Source: CAWFGW01 sp963849955 (GTDB lineage Bacteria; Bacteroidota; Bacteroidia; Cytophagales; JAAEPT01). From it: a DNA stretch of 64,000 nucleotides. Below are positions 1 through 10,017 of the stretch, in pieces. Both the position numbers and the translations under genes were made by a program. The stretch is taken from positions 248,001 to 312,000 of the forward strand of contig CAWKJU010000009.1 in assembly GCA_963849955.1 (NCBI GenBank). The letters run 5' to 3'. Under the pieces are notes generated by a model. It did no database searches. It was not told where the DNA came from and saw nothing but the letters and a program-made list of their open reading frames with translations. Every line of letters starts with the position of its first letter. The stretch's first letter is position 1.

Positions 1-1055
1 CCACCTAAGCCAGCATGACCATCAGAAGCAAAGTACAAAATAGTGTCATTGTGAAAATAAGGAAACATTTCATTACCTAATGTATTTAACATACCCTCTA
101 TTCGAGTAGGTTTAGACCAATCATCGCCCATCTTTTTTGACCTATATAAATCTTTATTTCCATTCACATCTGAAACAAACACTAAATATTGTCCATCATT
201 GGATATGGCTGGGTGTCCTTCTGCCACTCCATTTTTCATTAAATTAAGCGGAATTGGCTTACTCCATTCCCCTGCAGCGTTTCTGTTGGATTGATATAAT
301 CGAAGTAGATTTTTATTTACTCCTGTTTGATTAGATCGTGTGAAAATAAACGTATTACCTATCATGACGCCAGGCCCGTCATGAAATTTATGTTTCTCTC
401 CATTCCATAAAGATATGATTGACTTAGATAAACTGTCTGCTGAATATTTAACTAAAAACAATTCAGAATATGCCCTCCCCATTGCATCTACAGCATTCGC
501 ATTTCTATCTGACACTATAATTACCCCCTCGTCTGTGATTAAAGGACTATATTCAGAATATTGCGTATTAAAAGTTACTGGTTTAATCGCATAATTTTCA
601 CTATGAGATTGATAATAAGCTCTGTTATTTAAAAAATTCAACTGCTTATCGGTGTAATCATTCCCACCTGTTTCTCGATCATAATACGCTAACCAAACTT
701 TTGCTTGTTCATATTTCCCATTATGAGTTAATAATTGAGCATAATTCAAATAATATTCATAGGGCAAATGTGAAACAGAATCAATAACTCTACTATAAGC
801 TTTTTCTGACGCTGTGTACTGATGTGATTTTCGATAAGCTTCAGCAATCTTGAGCTTTATAAATTTGTTATTTGGCAAAAGCTTTTCTGCCTTTCTATAT
901 TGTTTAATTGAGTTATCATAGTCATTTTTTTTAAAAAAACGATCCCCTTTTTTTATATATGCAGAAGACCCTCCCGAAATATCATCTTGGGATTTTGCTT
1001 GGTAACAAGTTACAAGCAATACAATTATTAATATGTTTCTAACTAATGTCTTCAC
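1..1055 (-). CDS. TPR and PD40/WD40-like repeat protein of the T9SS operon (3' part cut by window edge)
   Basis: The reading frame is open from a GTG at 1055 (minus) to the window edge. It starts with a hydrophobic signal segment ending in TCYQAKS, a possible lipoprotein or SPI signal. TPR-like helices follow (KKGDRFFKKNDYDNSIKQYR region), then PD40 beta-propeller blades with typical phrases such as YSPLITDEGVIIVSD, GHPAISNDGQYLVFVSD and TILYFASDGHAGLGG. In Bacteroidota this build usually continues into an OmpA peptidoglycan-binding domain, which would lie outside the window. The GTG start shares its G with the TAG stop of the PorP gene (TAGTG), so the two are translationally coupled. The likely role is an envelope-anchored partner of the SprF/adhesin pair upstream; the exact function is inferred. 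Confidence 0.8.
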   Translation of the reverse strand, partial: MKTLVRNILIIVLLVTCYQAKSQDDISGGSSAYIKKGDRFFKKNDYDNSIKQYRKAEKLLPNNKFIKLKIAEAYRKSHQYTASEKAYSRVIDSVSHLPYEYYLNYAQLLTHNGKYEQAKVWLAYYDRETGGNDYTDKQLNFLNNRAYYQSHSENYAIKPVTFNTQYSEYSPLITDEGVIIVSDRNANAVDAMGRAYSELFLVKYSADSLSKSIISLWNGEKHKFHDGPGVMIGNTFIFTRSNQTGVNKNLLRLYQSNRNAAGEWSKPIPLNLMKNGVAEGHPAISNDGQYLVFVSDVNGNKDLYRSKKMGDDWSKPTRIEGMLNTLGNEMFPYFHNDTILYFASDGHAGLG

Positions 1056-1975
1056 TAAAAATACCGAGGCGAATATACTTTATCTTTTTCGTTTTCCTGA
1101 GGAACAAGCCTAAAACCTAACATGATTTCGTGTGATCCTGAATTGTATTGACTAAAATCGGATAATCCAAAATCGTAAGAATATCCTAAGCGCAAGCGTT
1201 CACTGAGGTTCAACTCGAATAAGAAATCTAAGGATTCTGTTGTTCGATAGGAAAAACCAAACCATATCACATCGTAGATTAACATGTTCAAGTTAACATC
1301 TACTTGAACAGGCATATCTTTCGTGTACCGAACTTGCACGTTGGGCTTTAATTTAAAAGATTGTCCTAATGGAATTACATAACCAGCATTAAAATAATAA
1401 TGTCTGTTTAAAGTTGATTTACTTGCATTAGTTTTATTCGTTAGAATCCGAGGTAATGATAGACCAACATAAAATTTAGCGTTGTAATAAAATAATCCTG
1501 CTCCGAAATTAGGAAGAAAGGAAGAACTGTTTTGTCCATTATTAAAAGCTACATCTCCTTCATCACGTAAATTCAAACTACTATTATTTGTGGTATAATG
1601 CATTGCACCAGCACTAAGTCCCATAGCGAGCGTAGTTTTCTTAAAAATAACCCGATGTGAGTAGGCACCACTAAATGAAATTTTCTTGGTGTATAGGTCT
1701 TCATCATATAGTATACCACCGCCTACACCTGTTTTTTGGTTTCCTAATAATGTATGCGCATTGGCTATGTAAGTTTTAGGACTAGTTATACCTTCTCTAG
1801 CTCCTACCCATTGGTATCTGGATTGAATTGTCGTGGCTAAATAATCTTGACTTCCCGCGTAGGCAGGGTTATAAACAAATGGATTAAACATGTATTGAGT
1901 CAACAAAGGGTCTTGCTGAGCCCAAATTGAACCAAGAGAAAAGGATATAAATAATATAGTAATGAGTCTCTTCAC
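1055..1975 (-). CDS. PorP/SprF family type IX secretion outer-membrane protein
   Basis: This 306-residue protein has a signal peptide (MKRLITILFISFSLGSIWAQ) followed by the family hallmark QDPLLTQYMFNPFVYNPAYAGS. The rest is alternating beta strands of an outer-membrane barrel and ends in an aromatic residue (SPRYF). Family members assist secretion or surface attachment of adhesins with a type B C-terminal domain. The gene lies 2 nt downstream of just such an adhesin and overlaps the next gene by one base, matching the SprB-SprF arrangement of gliding bacteria. The family call is secure; the client adhesin is inferred from context. Confidence 0.93.
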   Translation of the reverse strand: MKRLITILFISFSLGSIWAQQDPLLTQYMFNPFVYNPAYAGSQDYLATTIQSRYQWVGAREGITSPKTYIANAHTLLGNQKTGVGGGILYDEDLYTKKISFSGAYSHRVIFKKTTLAMGLSAGAMHYTTNNSSLNLRDEGDVAFNNGQNSSSFLPNFGAGLFYYNAKFYVGLSLPRILTNKTNASKSTLNRHYYFNAGYVIPLGQSFKLKPNVQVRYTKDMPVQVDVNLNMLIYDVIWFGFSYRTTESLDFLFELNLSERLRLGYSYDFGLSDFSQYNSGSHEIMLGFRLVPQENEKDKVYSPRYF

Positions 1976-1977
1976 GT

Positions 1978-4900
1978 CTATCGTTGCAATATTATCGTTC
2001 CGGTTATGGGTTCTAATTCTATATTATCAGATTTTATCGCAAAATAATAAACCCCTTCAGGAACTCCTTCTCCATCCCATAAGCCATTTTCACCAATAGA
2101 TAGAGATAAATGTTCATAAACTACACTCCCCCATCTATTAAAAATCTGCAGGGTACTGCCTTCATATTCTTCTATGTTATCAATAGTCCATACATCGTTT
2201 ATTCCATCTCCATTCGGAGAAAAACCATCATAAGTAACTATATCTTCTTTCTGTTGAAATTGAATAATCACCTTGTCTGTTTTACACATACAAGAATAAT
2301 CACATAACCGATAGTTAATTGTATCAGCCGTAGGCAGTTCCTCATTCAATCCGTAGTTATATTTAATAGTGTGTTGAGCGGTAACCAGACTTGTACCAAA
2401 TAATGAAGGTTCAACGATTGTTAAAGTTGTAAAATCAACTCCATCCATATCAGTAACATTTTCTAGCACATCAATTTCATAACTTAGAGAATTATTATCG
2501 GGGATTGTGAAATAAATTGTATTAGTTTTTGGTGGAGCATTTTTAATGATATCTACAACTATTGTAGCTGTATCGCAGTTGTTTAGCGTGTCACACAGTC
2601 GGTATTTAATATCAAATTGTTGCTGAAAAATTGTATCTGGATAATAATCAGCAGTCAACTCACCTGTTAGGCTTAAATTCCATAAAAATCGTTTAGGAAA
2701 AGGCAATAGTGATAAAGTAGAATAATCAGCTAAACCTTTTAAAGAATCATTCGAAAGGATATTTATTTGTCCTGTTACACAACCCTCTTTAAAAGTGAAA
2801 TAGTCATCATTTAAAACCATTTTACTCGTAGATACGGAGGAGGTATCAGTGACTTTTATTTCTAAGAAACCCGTGTTACACACACAATTTGAATCACAGA
2901 CTTCATAGCTTAACTTATCGGTCCCAACAAAAAAACTAGTATTTGAATAAACAAGTTGGATAATCCCCCCTATCGATTTCAGTGCAACCCCATTTTTTAA
3001 ATTTGATGTGATTTTTAGGCTGGAGAAATCTAAACCAATCCTATTATCAAAATCATTTTTAAGCACATTAACAAGAGTATCGGTGCCTTGTCGGATAGTG
3101 ATTTTATCATTCCCAACTACTGGTGCCGTATTAAAAACCACATCGATAACAATAAATGATGAATCACATAGTCCTTGTGTATCACAAACCTTATATTGAA
3201 GCGAATCTAAACCAAAAAAATCAGGCTTAGTTGAGTAGTCAAAAAACAACTGACCTTTTGCATCTTTTGAAGGTGATATACCAGATATTGACTCTCCAAT
3301 TTGAAAACTTGAAAAATCTAGACTGTCGTTTTCATCTGGTTCAATTACATCTTTTAAAACCTCCAAAAACAGCGTATTATTACAATTTCCTTGAATGGTC
3401 TTTTCCGTTACACGTACAGTTATTGGGGCATCATTTTGTGCTGAAATAAATATGTAAAGAGTATCTTCAGCACAATTTAAAGTAAAATCACATACTCGAT
3501 AAATAATTGTATCGACTCCGTTATAATTTGTATTCGGAAGATAGCTTATCCGCTCTATATCTGAATTATAAGTCGCTACACCATGAAGACCATTTTTAAC
3601 TATTTCCAATGACTGGCGGTTCATATTGTCATCTTCATCTGTATCATTAGCTAGTACATCGATAGTTTTCACCTCATCTTCTAAAAGCATTAAAGTATCT
3701 GTTTTTGTAATAGGAAAGCTTCCTGAGTTAACAAACACAAACACATACCCTGTATCACAAAGCCCTGTACTATCGCATATTGAGTATGTAATGGTATCTT
3801 TACCTTTAAATGAAGGAATAAGGCTATAGTCAATTTTAATTTCACCTATTTCTTCATTATTAACTGATATAATGGCATTACTCACAGATTTAAGTACACT
3901 AATTGAGCTTTTCTTTATATCACCATCAGGATCGATATCATTAGTAGCGATATCAACAACAACTACGCTAGCTTGAGCTGTACCTATTGAATCTGATTGT
4001 ACCATGGGTGGATCTTCTTTTGACAATACTGTTACCTGGACTATTGCACTATCACAGAATGGCTCTCGACTTGTTAAATCACAGACTTTATAAGCAAAAA
4101 TATCGCTTCCGTTGAAATTTTTATGTGGTGTATATGAGATACGATTATCTAGTAACTGAGCTAAACCATTCATCGAATAAGGAGCTATCAAGACCATGCT
4201 ACTGGAATCAAGATTATCATCAACATCGTTTAGCAATACGTTAAAAACCGATGACTCGTCTTCATTGATCAAAAAAGTGTCATTAACAACATTAGGGAGT
4301 ACAAAATCAGCTTTAAGTACCAAATTTGAAAATTCCGAAGTATTTCCGTTTTCACTAGCTAGTACTGAGAAAGATCTTTGGGTAGAATTAAAAGCAAATG
4401 TTTCTTTAATCTTTGCACCATCCACAACTTCCAGTGATTTTGAACCTAAAAATATTTCTCCTGAAAACTTGGAGGTATCACGTGTGTCATTTGAATAGAA
4501 ATCGAACCGTATGGTGCCATTTAAACCGATATGTGTAAGATAAAATGTAACACTATCATCTAAAATATAAACACTGTCTAATAGTGGTCTGTTTTGAAAT
4601 CCATTAGGCCCATCATCTAAATCTCCTGGATCTCTAATATCGTTTAGATCGTCACCTAAGTCTATTCCTAAATCGGTATTACCGTAAATTGAATTATAGT
4701 TCAGGTCATTGCTTTGACTATTGCCAACAACTACCACGCCATCGGTTATTGATTTTGTAATGATATTTTTTCCAGATTCAGTGCCATCACCTATTAAATT
4801 AAAAGAAGAATTATTAATAAAAATACCCACATCATTATTTTCAAATAGGTTAGAAAAGACACCAACATTAAACGTGTTATCCATCAAAACTGCAGCAGCA

Positions 4901-5292
4901 ATAAAACCTTTAAATTTTAAATGTAAAACAGTACTCAATTCAGCTCCAGCTATAAAAATCAAACCATGAGGTCGAACTCGCTGACCGTCTAACGAGATTA
5001 AGTGTAGACTTGAGTCAATTCCTCGAAAAGCATTTTGAGACAAACCATCAACAAAAACTTTATCGGTAATAGTAGGTAGGAGTTTGTCAAGCAGTATGAT
5101 TTGTTCTCCATCTTGAGGAATATTAAAAAGAATAGTATCTTCTCCAGGTCGTGTATTCGCTAATTCGATTGCATTGTTTAAACTTCCTAAGCCAGATGAA
5201 TTAGCATTTATTACTGTATACTTATCTGAAAAGGCCATAAATGCCAAGAAAAAAAATAAAAAAGAAAACAAACACTTTTTTGTAATCCGCAT
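1978..5292 (-). CDS. Giant T9SS-exported surface protein with beta-helix, Ig/cadherin-like repeats and type B sorting domain
   Basis: The protein has 1104 residues. A signal peptide (about 1-22) is followed by a right-handed beta-helix segment (about 25-215, beginning ANSSGLGSLNNAIELA). Seven tandem Ig/cadherin-like repeats of about 95-110 residues follow, each with a NDxxxxxDE-type start and a YxVCD...C cysteine pair. The last ~95 residues form the gliding-associated CHU_C/type B T9SS sorting domain (FSPNGDGINDVW, LQIFNRWGSVVYE, LWDGEGVPEGVYYF). It is therefore exported by T9SS and displayed on or released from the surface, probably as an adhesin. It is the first gene of the operon with the SprF-like protein. 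The ligand cannot be read from sequence. Confidence 0.92.
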   Translation of the reverse strand: MRITKKCLFSFLFFFLAFMAFSDKYTVINANSSGLGSLNNAIELANTRPGEDTILFNIPQDGEQIILLDKLLPTITDKVFVDGLSQNAFRGIDSSLHLISLDGQRVRPHGLIFIAGAELSTVLHLKFKGFIAAAVLMDNTFNVGVFSNLFENNDVGIFINNSSFNLIGDGTESGKNIITKSITDGVVVVGNSQSNDLNYNSIYGNTDLGIDLGDDLNDIRDPGDLDDGPNGFQNRPLLDSVYILDDSVTFYLTHIGLNGTIRFDFYSNDTRDTSKFSGEIFLGSKSLEVVDGAKIKETFAFNSTQRSFSVLASENGNTSEFSNLVLKADFVLPNVVNDTFLINEDESSVFNVLLNDVDDNLDSSSMVLIAPYSMNGLAQLLDNRISYTPHKNFNGSDIFAYKVCDLTSREPFCDSAIVQVTVLSKEDPPMVQSDSIGTAQASVVVVDIATNDIDPDGDIKKSSISVLKSVSNAIISVNNEEIGEIKIDYSLIPSFKGKDTITYSICDSTGLCDTGYVFVFVNSGSFPITKTDTLMLLEDEVKTIDVLANDTDEDDNMNRQSLEIVKNGLHGVATYNSDIERISYLPNTNYNGVDTIIYRVCDFTLNCAEDTLYIFISAQNDAPITVRVTEKTIQGNCNNTLFLEVLKDVIEPDENDSLDFSSFQIGESISGISPSKDAKGQLFFDYSTKPDFFGLDSLQYKVCDTQGLCDSSFIVIDVVFNTAPVVGNDKITIRQGTDTLVNVLKNDFDNRIGLDFSSLKITSNLKNGVALKSIGGIIQLVYSNTSFFVGTDKLSYEVCDSNCVCNTGFLEIKVTDTSSVSTSKMVLNDDYFTFKEGCVTGQINILSNDSLKGLADYSTLSLLPFPKRFLWNLSLTGELTADYYPDTIFQQQFDIKYRLCDTLNNCDTATIVVDIIKNAPPKTNTIYFTIPDNNSLSYEIDVLENVTDMDGVDFTTLTIVEPSLFGTSLVTAQHTIKYNYGLNEELPTADTINYRLCDYSCMCKTDKVIIQFQQKEDIVTYDGFSPNGDGINDVWTIDNIEEYEGSTLQIFNRWGSVVYEHLSLSIGENGLWDGEGVPEGVYYFAIKSDNIELEPITGTIILQR

Positions 5293-5370
5293 TTTCAGGT
5301 TGATATTGTCAACAAAGTTTGATTAAATATACTTAATTAACAAGTTTGAAAAAACATTCATCACTTGGCT

Positions 5371-6024
5371 ATGAAATTCATTAACCTTCACTGTCACCGA
5401 TTGACACAATCTGAAACAGAATTACGGATATATAACAGGTATACAAATGAAAATAAACCTCATGGTTTTTACAGTTGTGGCATTCACCCTTGGAAAATTG
5501 AAAATTGGGAAGCACAATTTGAAACGTTACAAGAGTTAGTAAAAGATGAAAATTGTATTGCCATTGGGGAATGTGGTGTTGACCGAGTGATTGAAACTTC
5601 CATTGAATTGCAACAAACCATTTTTGAACAACAAATTATTTTAGCTGAAAAAGTTAAAAAACCCTTGATAATTCACTGTGTTAAAGCGTTTGACATCCTT
5701 TTATATTTAAATAAAAAACATCAAATATCTGTTCCTGTCATCTCACATGGATACAAAAGTAAACCCGAACAACTTCAACAACTTACTCAGGCAGGAATCA
5801 AAGTTTCCATTGGAAAAGCAATACTTAATGATAACTCACCTTTAGAAGAATGTCTGAATCAACTATCTTTGCGCGATTTCTTTTTAGAGACAGACAATTC
5901 ACCTGACATAAGTATTGAACAGATTTATGAAAAAGTAAGTGAATTAACAAAATATACTGTTGATGAATTGAAAACTGCGTTGTATCAAAACTTTATTGAA
6001 ACCTTTCCACATGCACGACTTTAA
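5371..6024 (+). CDS. TatD family metal-dependent hydrolase
   Basis: This is a TIM-barrel metallohydrolase of the TatD/YchF-like DNase family. It shows the N-terminal metal motif LHCH, then GIHPW, the glutamate-bearing GECGVDR (usual form GEIGLD), IIHCVKAFD, SHGY and the late aspartate motif FFLETDNSPD. At about 218 residues it is somewhat short for TatD (about 255). The ATG at 5371 is preferred over an in-frame TTG at 5365. The stop overlaps the start of the next gene (tcdA), so the two are probably co-transcribed. Substrate unknown; a nuclease or phosphohydrolase role is family knowledge. Confidence 0.85.
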   Translation: MKFINLHCHRLTQSETELRIYNRYTNENKPHGFYSCGIHPWKIENWEAQFETLQELVKDENCIAIGECGVDRVIETSIELQQTIFEQQIILAEKVKKPLIIHCVKAFDILLYLNKKHQISVPVISHGYKSKPEQLQQLTQAGIKVSIGKAILNDNSPLEECLNQLSLRDFFLETDNSPDISIEQIYEKVSELTKYTVDELKTALYQNFIETFPHARL

Positions 6025-6757
6025 CTGGCTTTCACGCACAGAGCTATTAACTGGTAGAGAAAAATTAGAATTATTAGCATCAAAACACGTACTTATTGTA
6101 GGACTTGGAGGTGTGGGCTCGTATGCTGCGGAAGCAATTTGTCGAGCTGGAATAGGGAACATGACCATTGTAGATGGTGATGCCGTGGACCCTACCAACA
6201 AAAATCGGCAATTGGTAGCCCTCGACTCTACGCAAGGTAAACTTAAAGCTGATATTATGGCTGATCGAATCAAGGATATCAATCCTGAAGTCAACTTAAC
6301 TGTTCATAAATCTTTTTTAGAGCCTGATAAGATGAAAGCTTTATTGGATAATAATTCGTTTGATTATGTAATGGACTGCATTGACAGTGTGACTCCAAAA
6401 ATCACGTTAATTTCTCAAGCGTATGAATCGGGAATAAAACTCGCGAGTTCTATGGGTGCAGGAGGAAAAATGGATCCTACAATGGTGCAAACAGCTGACT
6501 TTTCGGAGACCTACAATTGTAAACTCGCACGTTATCTTCGTAAACGATTGCATCGAATGAATATTTACAACGGGTTTAAAGTCGTGTTTTCACCGGAGTC
6601 TATTTCTAAAGATTTTTTAATTCATACAGATGGAAGTAACTTTAAACGATCAGCCTATGGTACAATAAGTTATATGCCTGCCGTTTTTGGATTAACATTG
6701 GCTTCTATTGTAATTCGTGATTTGCTGGAGTGGAAAACCATTGATAAAAACAGATAA
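6011..6757 (+). CDS. tcdA: tRNA threonylcarbamoyladenosine dehydratase (TcdA/CsdL, E1-like)
   Basis: This is a ThiF/E1-like ATP-dependent enzyme that cyclizes t6A37 of tRNAs to ct6A. The start region LSRTELLTGREKLELL leads into the nucleotide-binding GLGGVGSYAAEAICRAGIG. VDGDAVDPTNKNRQ follows, then DCIDSVTPK and MGAGGKMDPT, all in the order expected for TcdA. About 248 residues from the ATG at 6011; an in-frame TTG at 5996 is less likely. It overlaps the tatD-like gene by 14 nt. This is a housekeeping tRNA modification gene and I see no reason to link it to the RNA-repair island 20 kb away. Confidence 0.9.
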   Translation: MHDFNWLSRTELLTGREKLELLASKHVLIVGLGGVGSYAAEAICRAGIGNMTIVDGDAVDPTNKNRQLVALDSTQGKLKADIMADRIKDINPEVNLTVHKSFLEPDKMKALLDNNSFDYVMDCIDSVTPKITLISQAYESGIKLASSMGAGGKMDPTMVQTADFSETYNCKLARYLRKRLHRMNIYNGFKVVFSPESISKDFLIHTDGSNFKRSAYGTISYMPAVFGLTLASIVIRDLLEWKTIDKNR

Positions 6758-6781
6758 TAGTCTTAAATACATTATGCTGCT

Positions 6782-7747
6782 ATGCCATTTATAACTCGTG
6801 AAGACTTCAGGGATGTGTATATAAAAACCCTCCAACGAGGTATAAAATTTTTACTTTCAAAATTCACTTTAAAAGCAGAAGAAAGAACAAAAAGCGCATT
6901 TAACGAAGTTAATATTGAAAACTCCAATTGGTGGAGTATACCTAAAGTAATTGAAAGATGGAATAAACTTATCACGGGTGATAAAACTAAAAAATACGAA
7001 TATTACCTTAGCGAAGTGCTGCTTCAAAATCAAACTACCCTCCTTTCAATAGGCTCTGGTGTTTGTAGTCATGAGCTTTTATTGGCAGAACTCAATCCTC
7101 ACCTTCACATCACTTGTGTTGATATCTCCAATGAACTATTAAACCAAGCTGCAAATACAGCCAAAGAAAAGAACATTTCTAACATTACTTTTCTTGCAGA
7201 AAACATTTACGACTATTCCTTCCAAAGCAATTACTATGATACGGTGTTTTTCCATGCTTCACTCCACCATTTTAAAGACATGGAACAATTTATCCCAAAC
7301 ATCATCAAACAAGTTTTAAAACCTAATGGATTTCTCATCATCAATGAATATGTTGGGCCAAATCGAATGCTTTATACTAATGATCAAATCCTCGCTATTA
7401 ATTCTGCTTTAAAGTTAATACCTAAAAAGTATAGATCTATTTATAAAACAAATTTAACAAAGTCCCATTATTATGGTTCTGGACTATTGCGAATGATTAT
7501 AGCTGACCCATCAGAATGTGTGGATTCTGAAAAAATATTACCTGCTATTAAACAGCATTTTAAAACCATAGAGGAAAAGCCCTATGGTGGGAATATCCTG
7601 ATGAGTGTTTTAAAAGATATTTCACATCATTTCATTATTCTAGATGATGAAAAGAAACAACTATTAGACAAATTGTTCAACTATGAAGACGTCTATTTAA
7701 CAAAACATTCGAGTGATTTTGTGTTTGGCATCTATCAAAAATACTAG
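6782..7747 (+). CDS. Class I SAM-dependent methyltransferase
   Basis: This 321-residue protein has a Rossmann methyltransferase core in its middle third. The SAM-binding motif I is LLSIGSGVCSHELLLAE, followed by the acidic strand ITCVDISNELLNQA, ITFLAENIYDY, and the post-motif YDTVFFHASLHHFKDMEQFI typical of small-molecule methyltransferases. The first ~80 and last ~100 residues are not diagnostic. It lies between tcdA and the pentapeptide gene on the same strand with short gaps (24 and 5 nt), suggesting one transcript. Substrate unknown. Confidence 0.8.
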   Translation: MPFITREDFRDVYIKTLQRGIKFLLSKFTLKAEERTKSAFNEVNIENSNWWSIPKVIERWNKLITGDKTKKYEYYLSEVLLQNQTTLLSIGSGVCSHELLLAELNPHLHITCVDISNELLNQAANTAKEKNISNITFLAENIYDYSFQSNYYDTVFFHASLHHFKDMEQFIPNIIKQVLKPNGFLIINEYVGPNRMLYTNDQILAINSALKLIPKKYRSIYKTNLTKSHYYGSGLLRMIIADPSECVDSEKILPAIKQHFKTIEEKPYGGNILMSVLKDISHHFIILDDEKKQLLDKLFNYEDVYLTKHSSDFVFGIYQKY

Positions 7748-7752
7748 TACTT

Positions 7753-8310
7753 GTGAAAATTGACCTTAAATATAGTTCTATTGAAAAAGAACAACTCGTT
7801 AAAACTAGTTATGACAATTGTACCTTTCACAATTGTGATTTTTCTGAGCTTAACCTCTCCGATTATGTATTTATTGAATGTGAATTCAGCAATTGCAATT
7901 TAAGCTCATCTAAGCTACTCAACACGGCTTTTCGAGACGTAACTTTTAACAATTGTAAATTGCTTGGTCTTCACTTTGAAGACTGCAATGAGTTTTTATT
8001 TCAACTATCATTTAACGATTCAATTGTTGATTTTTCATCCTTTCACAAGAGAAAAATGAAAAAAGCACAATTCATCAATACAAGTTTTAAAGAAGCTGAT
8101 TTTTCAGAGGCCGACTTATCCGAAGCTTCCTTCCATAACTGTGATTTGTATGGTGCAACATTTGAAAAAACAATCCTCGAAAAGGCTGATTTTAGAACTG
8201 CTATTAATTATTCCATTGACCCGGAGTCGAATAGGCTTACTAAGGCCAAGTTTTCCTTGCAGGGCGTTGCTGGTTTACTTGATAAGTATCACATCAAAAT
8301 TGAGCGATAG
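7753..8310 (+). CDS. Pentapeptide repeat protein
   Basis: A 185-residue protein made of pentapeptide repeats of the A(D/N)LXX/CxFxx type. Examples are YDNCTFHNCDFSELNLSD, ECEFSNCNLSSSKLL and the stretch of DF/DL/ASF repeats around 115-145. Such proteins fold into a right-handed quadrilateral beta helix. Some, such as Qnr and McbG, protect DNA gyrase, but nothing here proves that role. The start codon is GTG at 7753; no ATG fits. It follows the methyltransferase gene after 5 nt. Function not assigned. Confidence 0.85.
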   Translation: MKIDLKYSSIEKEQLVKTSYDNCTFHNCDFSELNLSDYVFIECEFSNCNLSSSKLLNTAFRDVTFNNCKLLGLHFEDCNEFLFQLSFNDSIVDFSSFHKRKMKKAQFINTSFKEADFSEADLSEASFHNCDLYGATFEKTILEKADFRTAINYSIDPESNRLTKAKFSLQGVAGLLDKYHIKIER

Positions 8311-8311
8311 A

Positions 8312-9439
8312 CTAAATACCCTCAACCTTGTTCACTAACAAATCGGCATACTTCATATGCCAACTAATTGTCGGGTGCCAATCCTCTCCATATACCTCCT
8401 GATGATGGGGAAACTCTAAAAAATGAAATTTGTCCCTATTCGATCTGCTATTGGCTTCACTAACCACGTTATGCACATAACTTCCTATTTTTGACAAATT
8501 ATTTCGACCAGCGGGCCAGCTATCACTCATCATCCCTCCTACTACACATATAAACTGTGCTTTTGGAAATGTCTTTTCTAACTCAGATAAAAAATTGAGG
8601 TAGGTGGATACGTATGCTGAAGAATCAACCATCTGAACAGGTGTACGAGTTTCTCCAAAAAAATCATTCGTACCTAATTTCACCACTATCACATCGGGAA
8701 TATATTTCGTCATCTCCCATTTCTGACCATTCGGTTTATCCGGGAAAATTAAAGGAAATATATCTGGTAAAGTTCCCGTTTTTGTCAAATCGAAATTGCG
8801 ATACAGGCCTTTACCTGAATAGGCAATACATTGGTACTGATAGTTTAACTTTCTTGACGCTAATGCACCATAGGCCATGTAATTGTTTTCATTTTTAGCA
8901 TGAAACCCTACTTCCGGATTGTTTTCAGCAGTTATTTCAACACCATTACCATAACCACAAGAAAAAGAGTCTCCAATAACCAATAATTTTTTGACTGGTT
9001 TCTCAACGTTTATTATTTCTTTTAAATCCGTAAACTCGAATCCGTACAAACGGGTAATTCCAACAAATGACTCGGTACGCTTGAATAGTTGAATGGTGTG
9101 AAAAACTGACTCATCCAAATCATCAATCAACAAATAGCTTTCTTTCTCTTCGGTAATCGCTAGGGTCTTAACCACCTCGCCATCCACTATCACATTAAAA
9201 TAATTCTGTCTACCACCATCCAGGTCTTTTAAAACCGCAGAAACAGACTTTGCTTTTACTTTTATGGTAACACTTACTCCTGGATAGGCAAAATCCAAAC
9301 TTTGCTTTTCAACTTCAGCAGACCGACCTTGTATAAAAACTGATGAATCAGTTGCATTTAAAAAATTAGAGTCATTCAAGGCACAAGACATTAAAACTCC
9401 TAATAGGACTAAGGAGATAACTATCAATGTTTTTTTCAT
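8312..9439 (-). CDS. SGNH/GDSL-type esterase lipoprotein (CE2-like two-domain build)
   Basis: This 375-residue protein begins with a lipoprotein signal ending in LMSC. The N-terminal half is a beta-rich domain (about 25-125). The C-terminal half is an SGNH hydrolase with block I VIGDSFSCGYGN (nucleophile Ser), block III LGTNDFF and block V DWHPTISWH (Asp/His). This arrangement is known from carbohydrate esterase family 2 deacetylases. It overlaps the upstream gene by one base at 9439. A surface or periplasmic deacetylase acting on polysaccharide is likely; the exact substrate is open. Confidence 0.85.
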   Translation of the reverse strand: MKKTLIVISLVLLGVLMSCALNDSNFLNATDSSVFIQGRSAEVEKQSLDFAYPGVSVTIKVKAKSVSAVLKDLDGGRQNYFNVIVDGEVVKTLAITEEKESYLLIDDLDESVFHTIQLFKRTESFVGITRLYGFEFTDLKEIINVEKPVKKLLVIGDSFSCGYGNGVEITAENNPEVGFHAKNENNYMAYGALASRKLNYQYQCIAYSGKGLYRNFDLTKTGTLPDIFPLIFPDKPNGQKWEMTKYIPDVIVVKLGTNDFFGETRTPVQMVDSSAYVSTYLNFLSELEKTFPKAQFICVVGGMMSDSWPAGRNNLSKIGSYVHNVVSEANSRSNRDKFHFLEFPHHQEVYGEDWHPTISWHMKYADLLVNKVEGI

Positions 9440-10008
9440 TAGTTCATGTTTTGATTAAAATACGCTGACACACTTTGACAAAAATATCGTAATGCTTGAT
9501 TGATGTTCTTTTTTCCAAAATCTACTACCACATATTCCTCTTCAGAATGCGTTTTATTGATATAATAATAAATGTATAAATCTTTAAATGCAGGCACACT
9601 GGTATCTGATTCCTCTAACAATGTTTCCAATAAATCGGGATTTTCTAAGTAATAATAGGCCATTTTTCGGGTCAACTGACTAAAGCTTTCCAAGACAAAC
9701 ACTTGCTTTTTTATTTGTTGTAATTTATTAAGTGAAATAGTTTTATAGGAAAATGGATATTCTGCAGCAAAAATCTTCTCAACCATTGCGTTAGCTTTTT
9801 CTATTTTCTTGTTGCGTTTAACTACACGATCATAATCCCGCTTCTCAATAACTGTTCGAGGTGTCTTTTTTGTTAACGGATAATAATCAAAAAGAGGGAC
9901 ATATAAAGTGTCCGTTTTTAAGCTTTCAGGATAATCAAAATAAGTTTGTGCCTGAATTTGATGGAAAAAAGTACTAAGAAGAAGAAATAATATAACTTTG
10001 CGTATCAT
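9439..10008 (-). CDS. Exported protein of unknown function
   Basis: This 189-residue protein has a clear signal peptide (MIRKVILFLLLSTFFHQIQAQ). The mature part is charged, with a basic KRDYDRVVKRNKKIEKA stretch, and predicted mostly helical. I do not recognise a family. It overlaps the start of the SGNH esterase gene by one base, so the two are probably co-expressed and co-localised in the envelope. No catalytic motif is visible. Confidence 0.7.
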   Translation of the reverse strand: MIRKVILFLLLSTFFHQIQAQTYFDYPESLKTDTLYVPLFDYYPLTKKTPRTVIEKRDYDRVVKRNKKIEKANAMVEKIFAAEYPFSYKTISLNKLQQIKKQVFVLESFSQLTRKMAYYYLENPDLLETLLEESDTSVPAFKDLYIYYYINKTHSEEEYVVVDFGKKNINQALRYFCQSVSAYFNQNMN

Positions 10009-10017
10009 ATATATTTG

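Noticed and set aside
2110..4969. Plus-strand frames of 60-100 codons opposite the adhesin gene
   Set aside because: Antisense shadows of a well-supported long gene with repeats.
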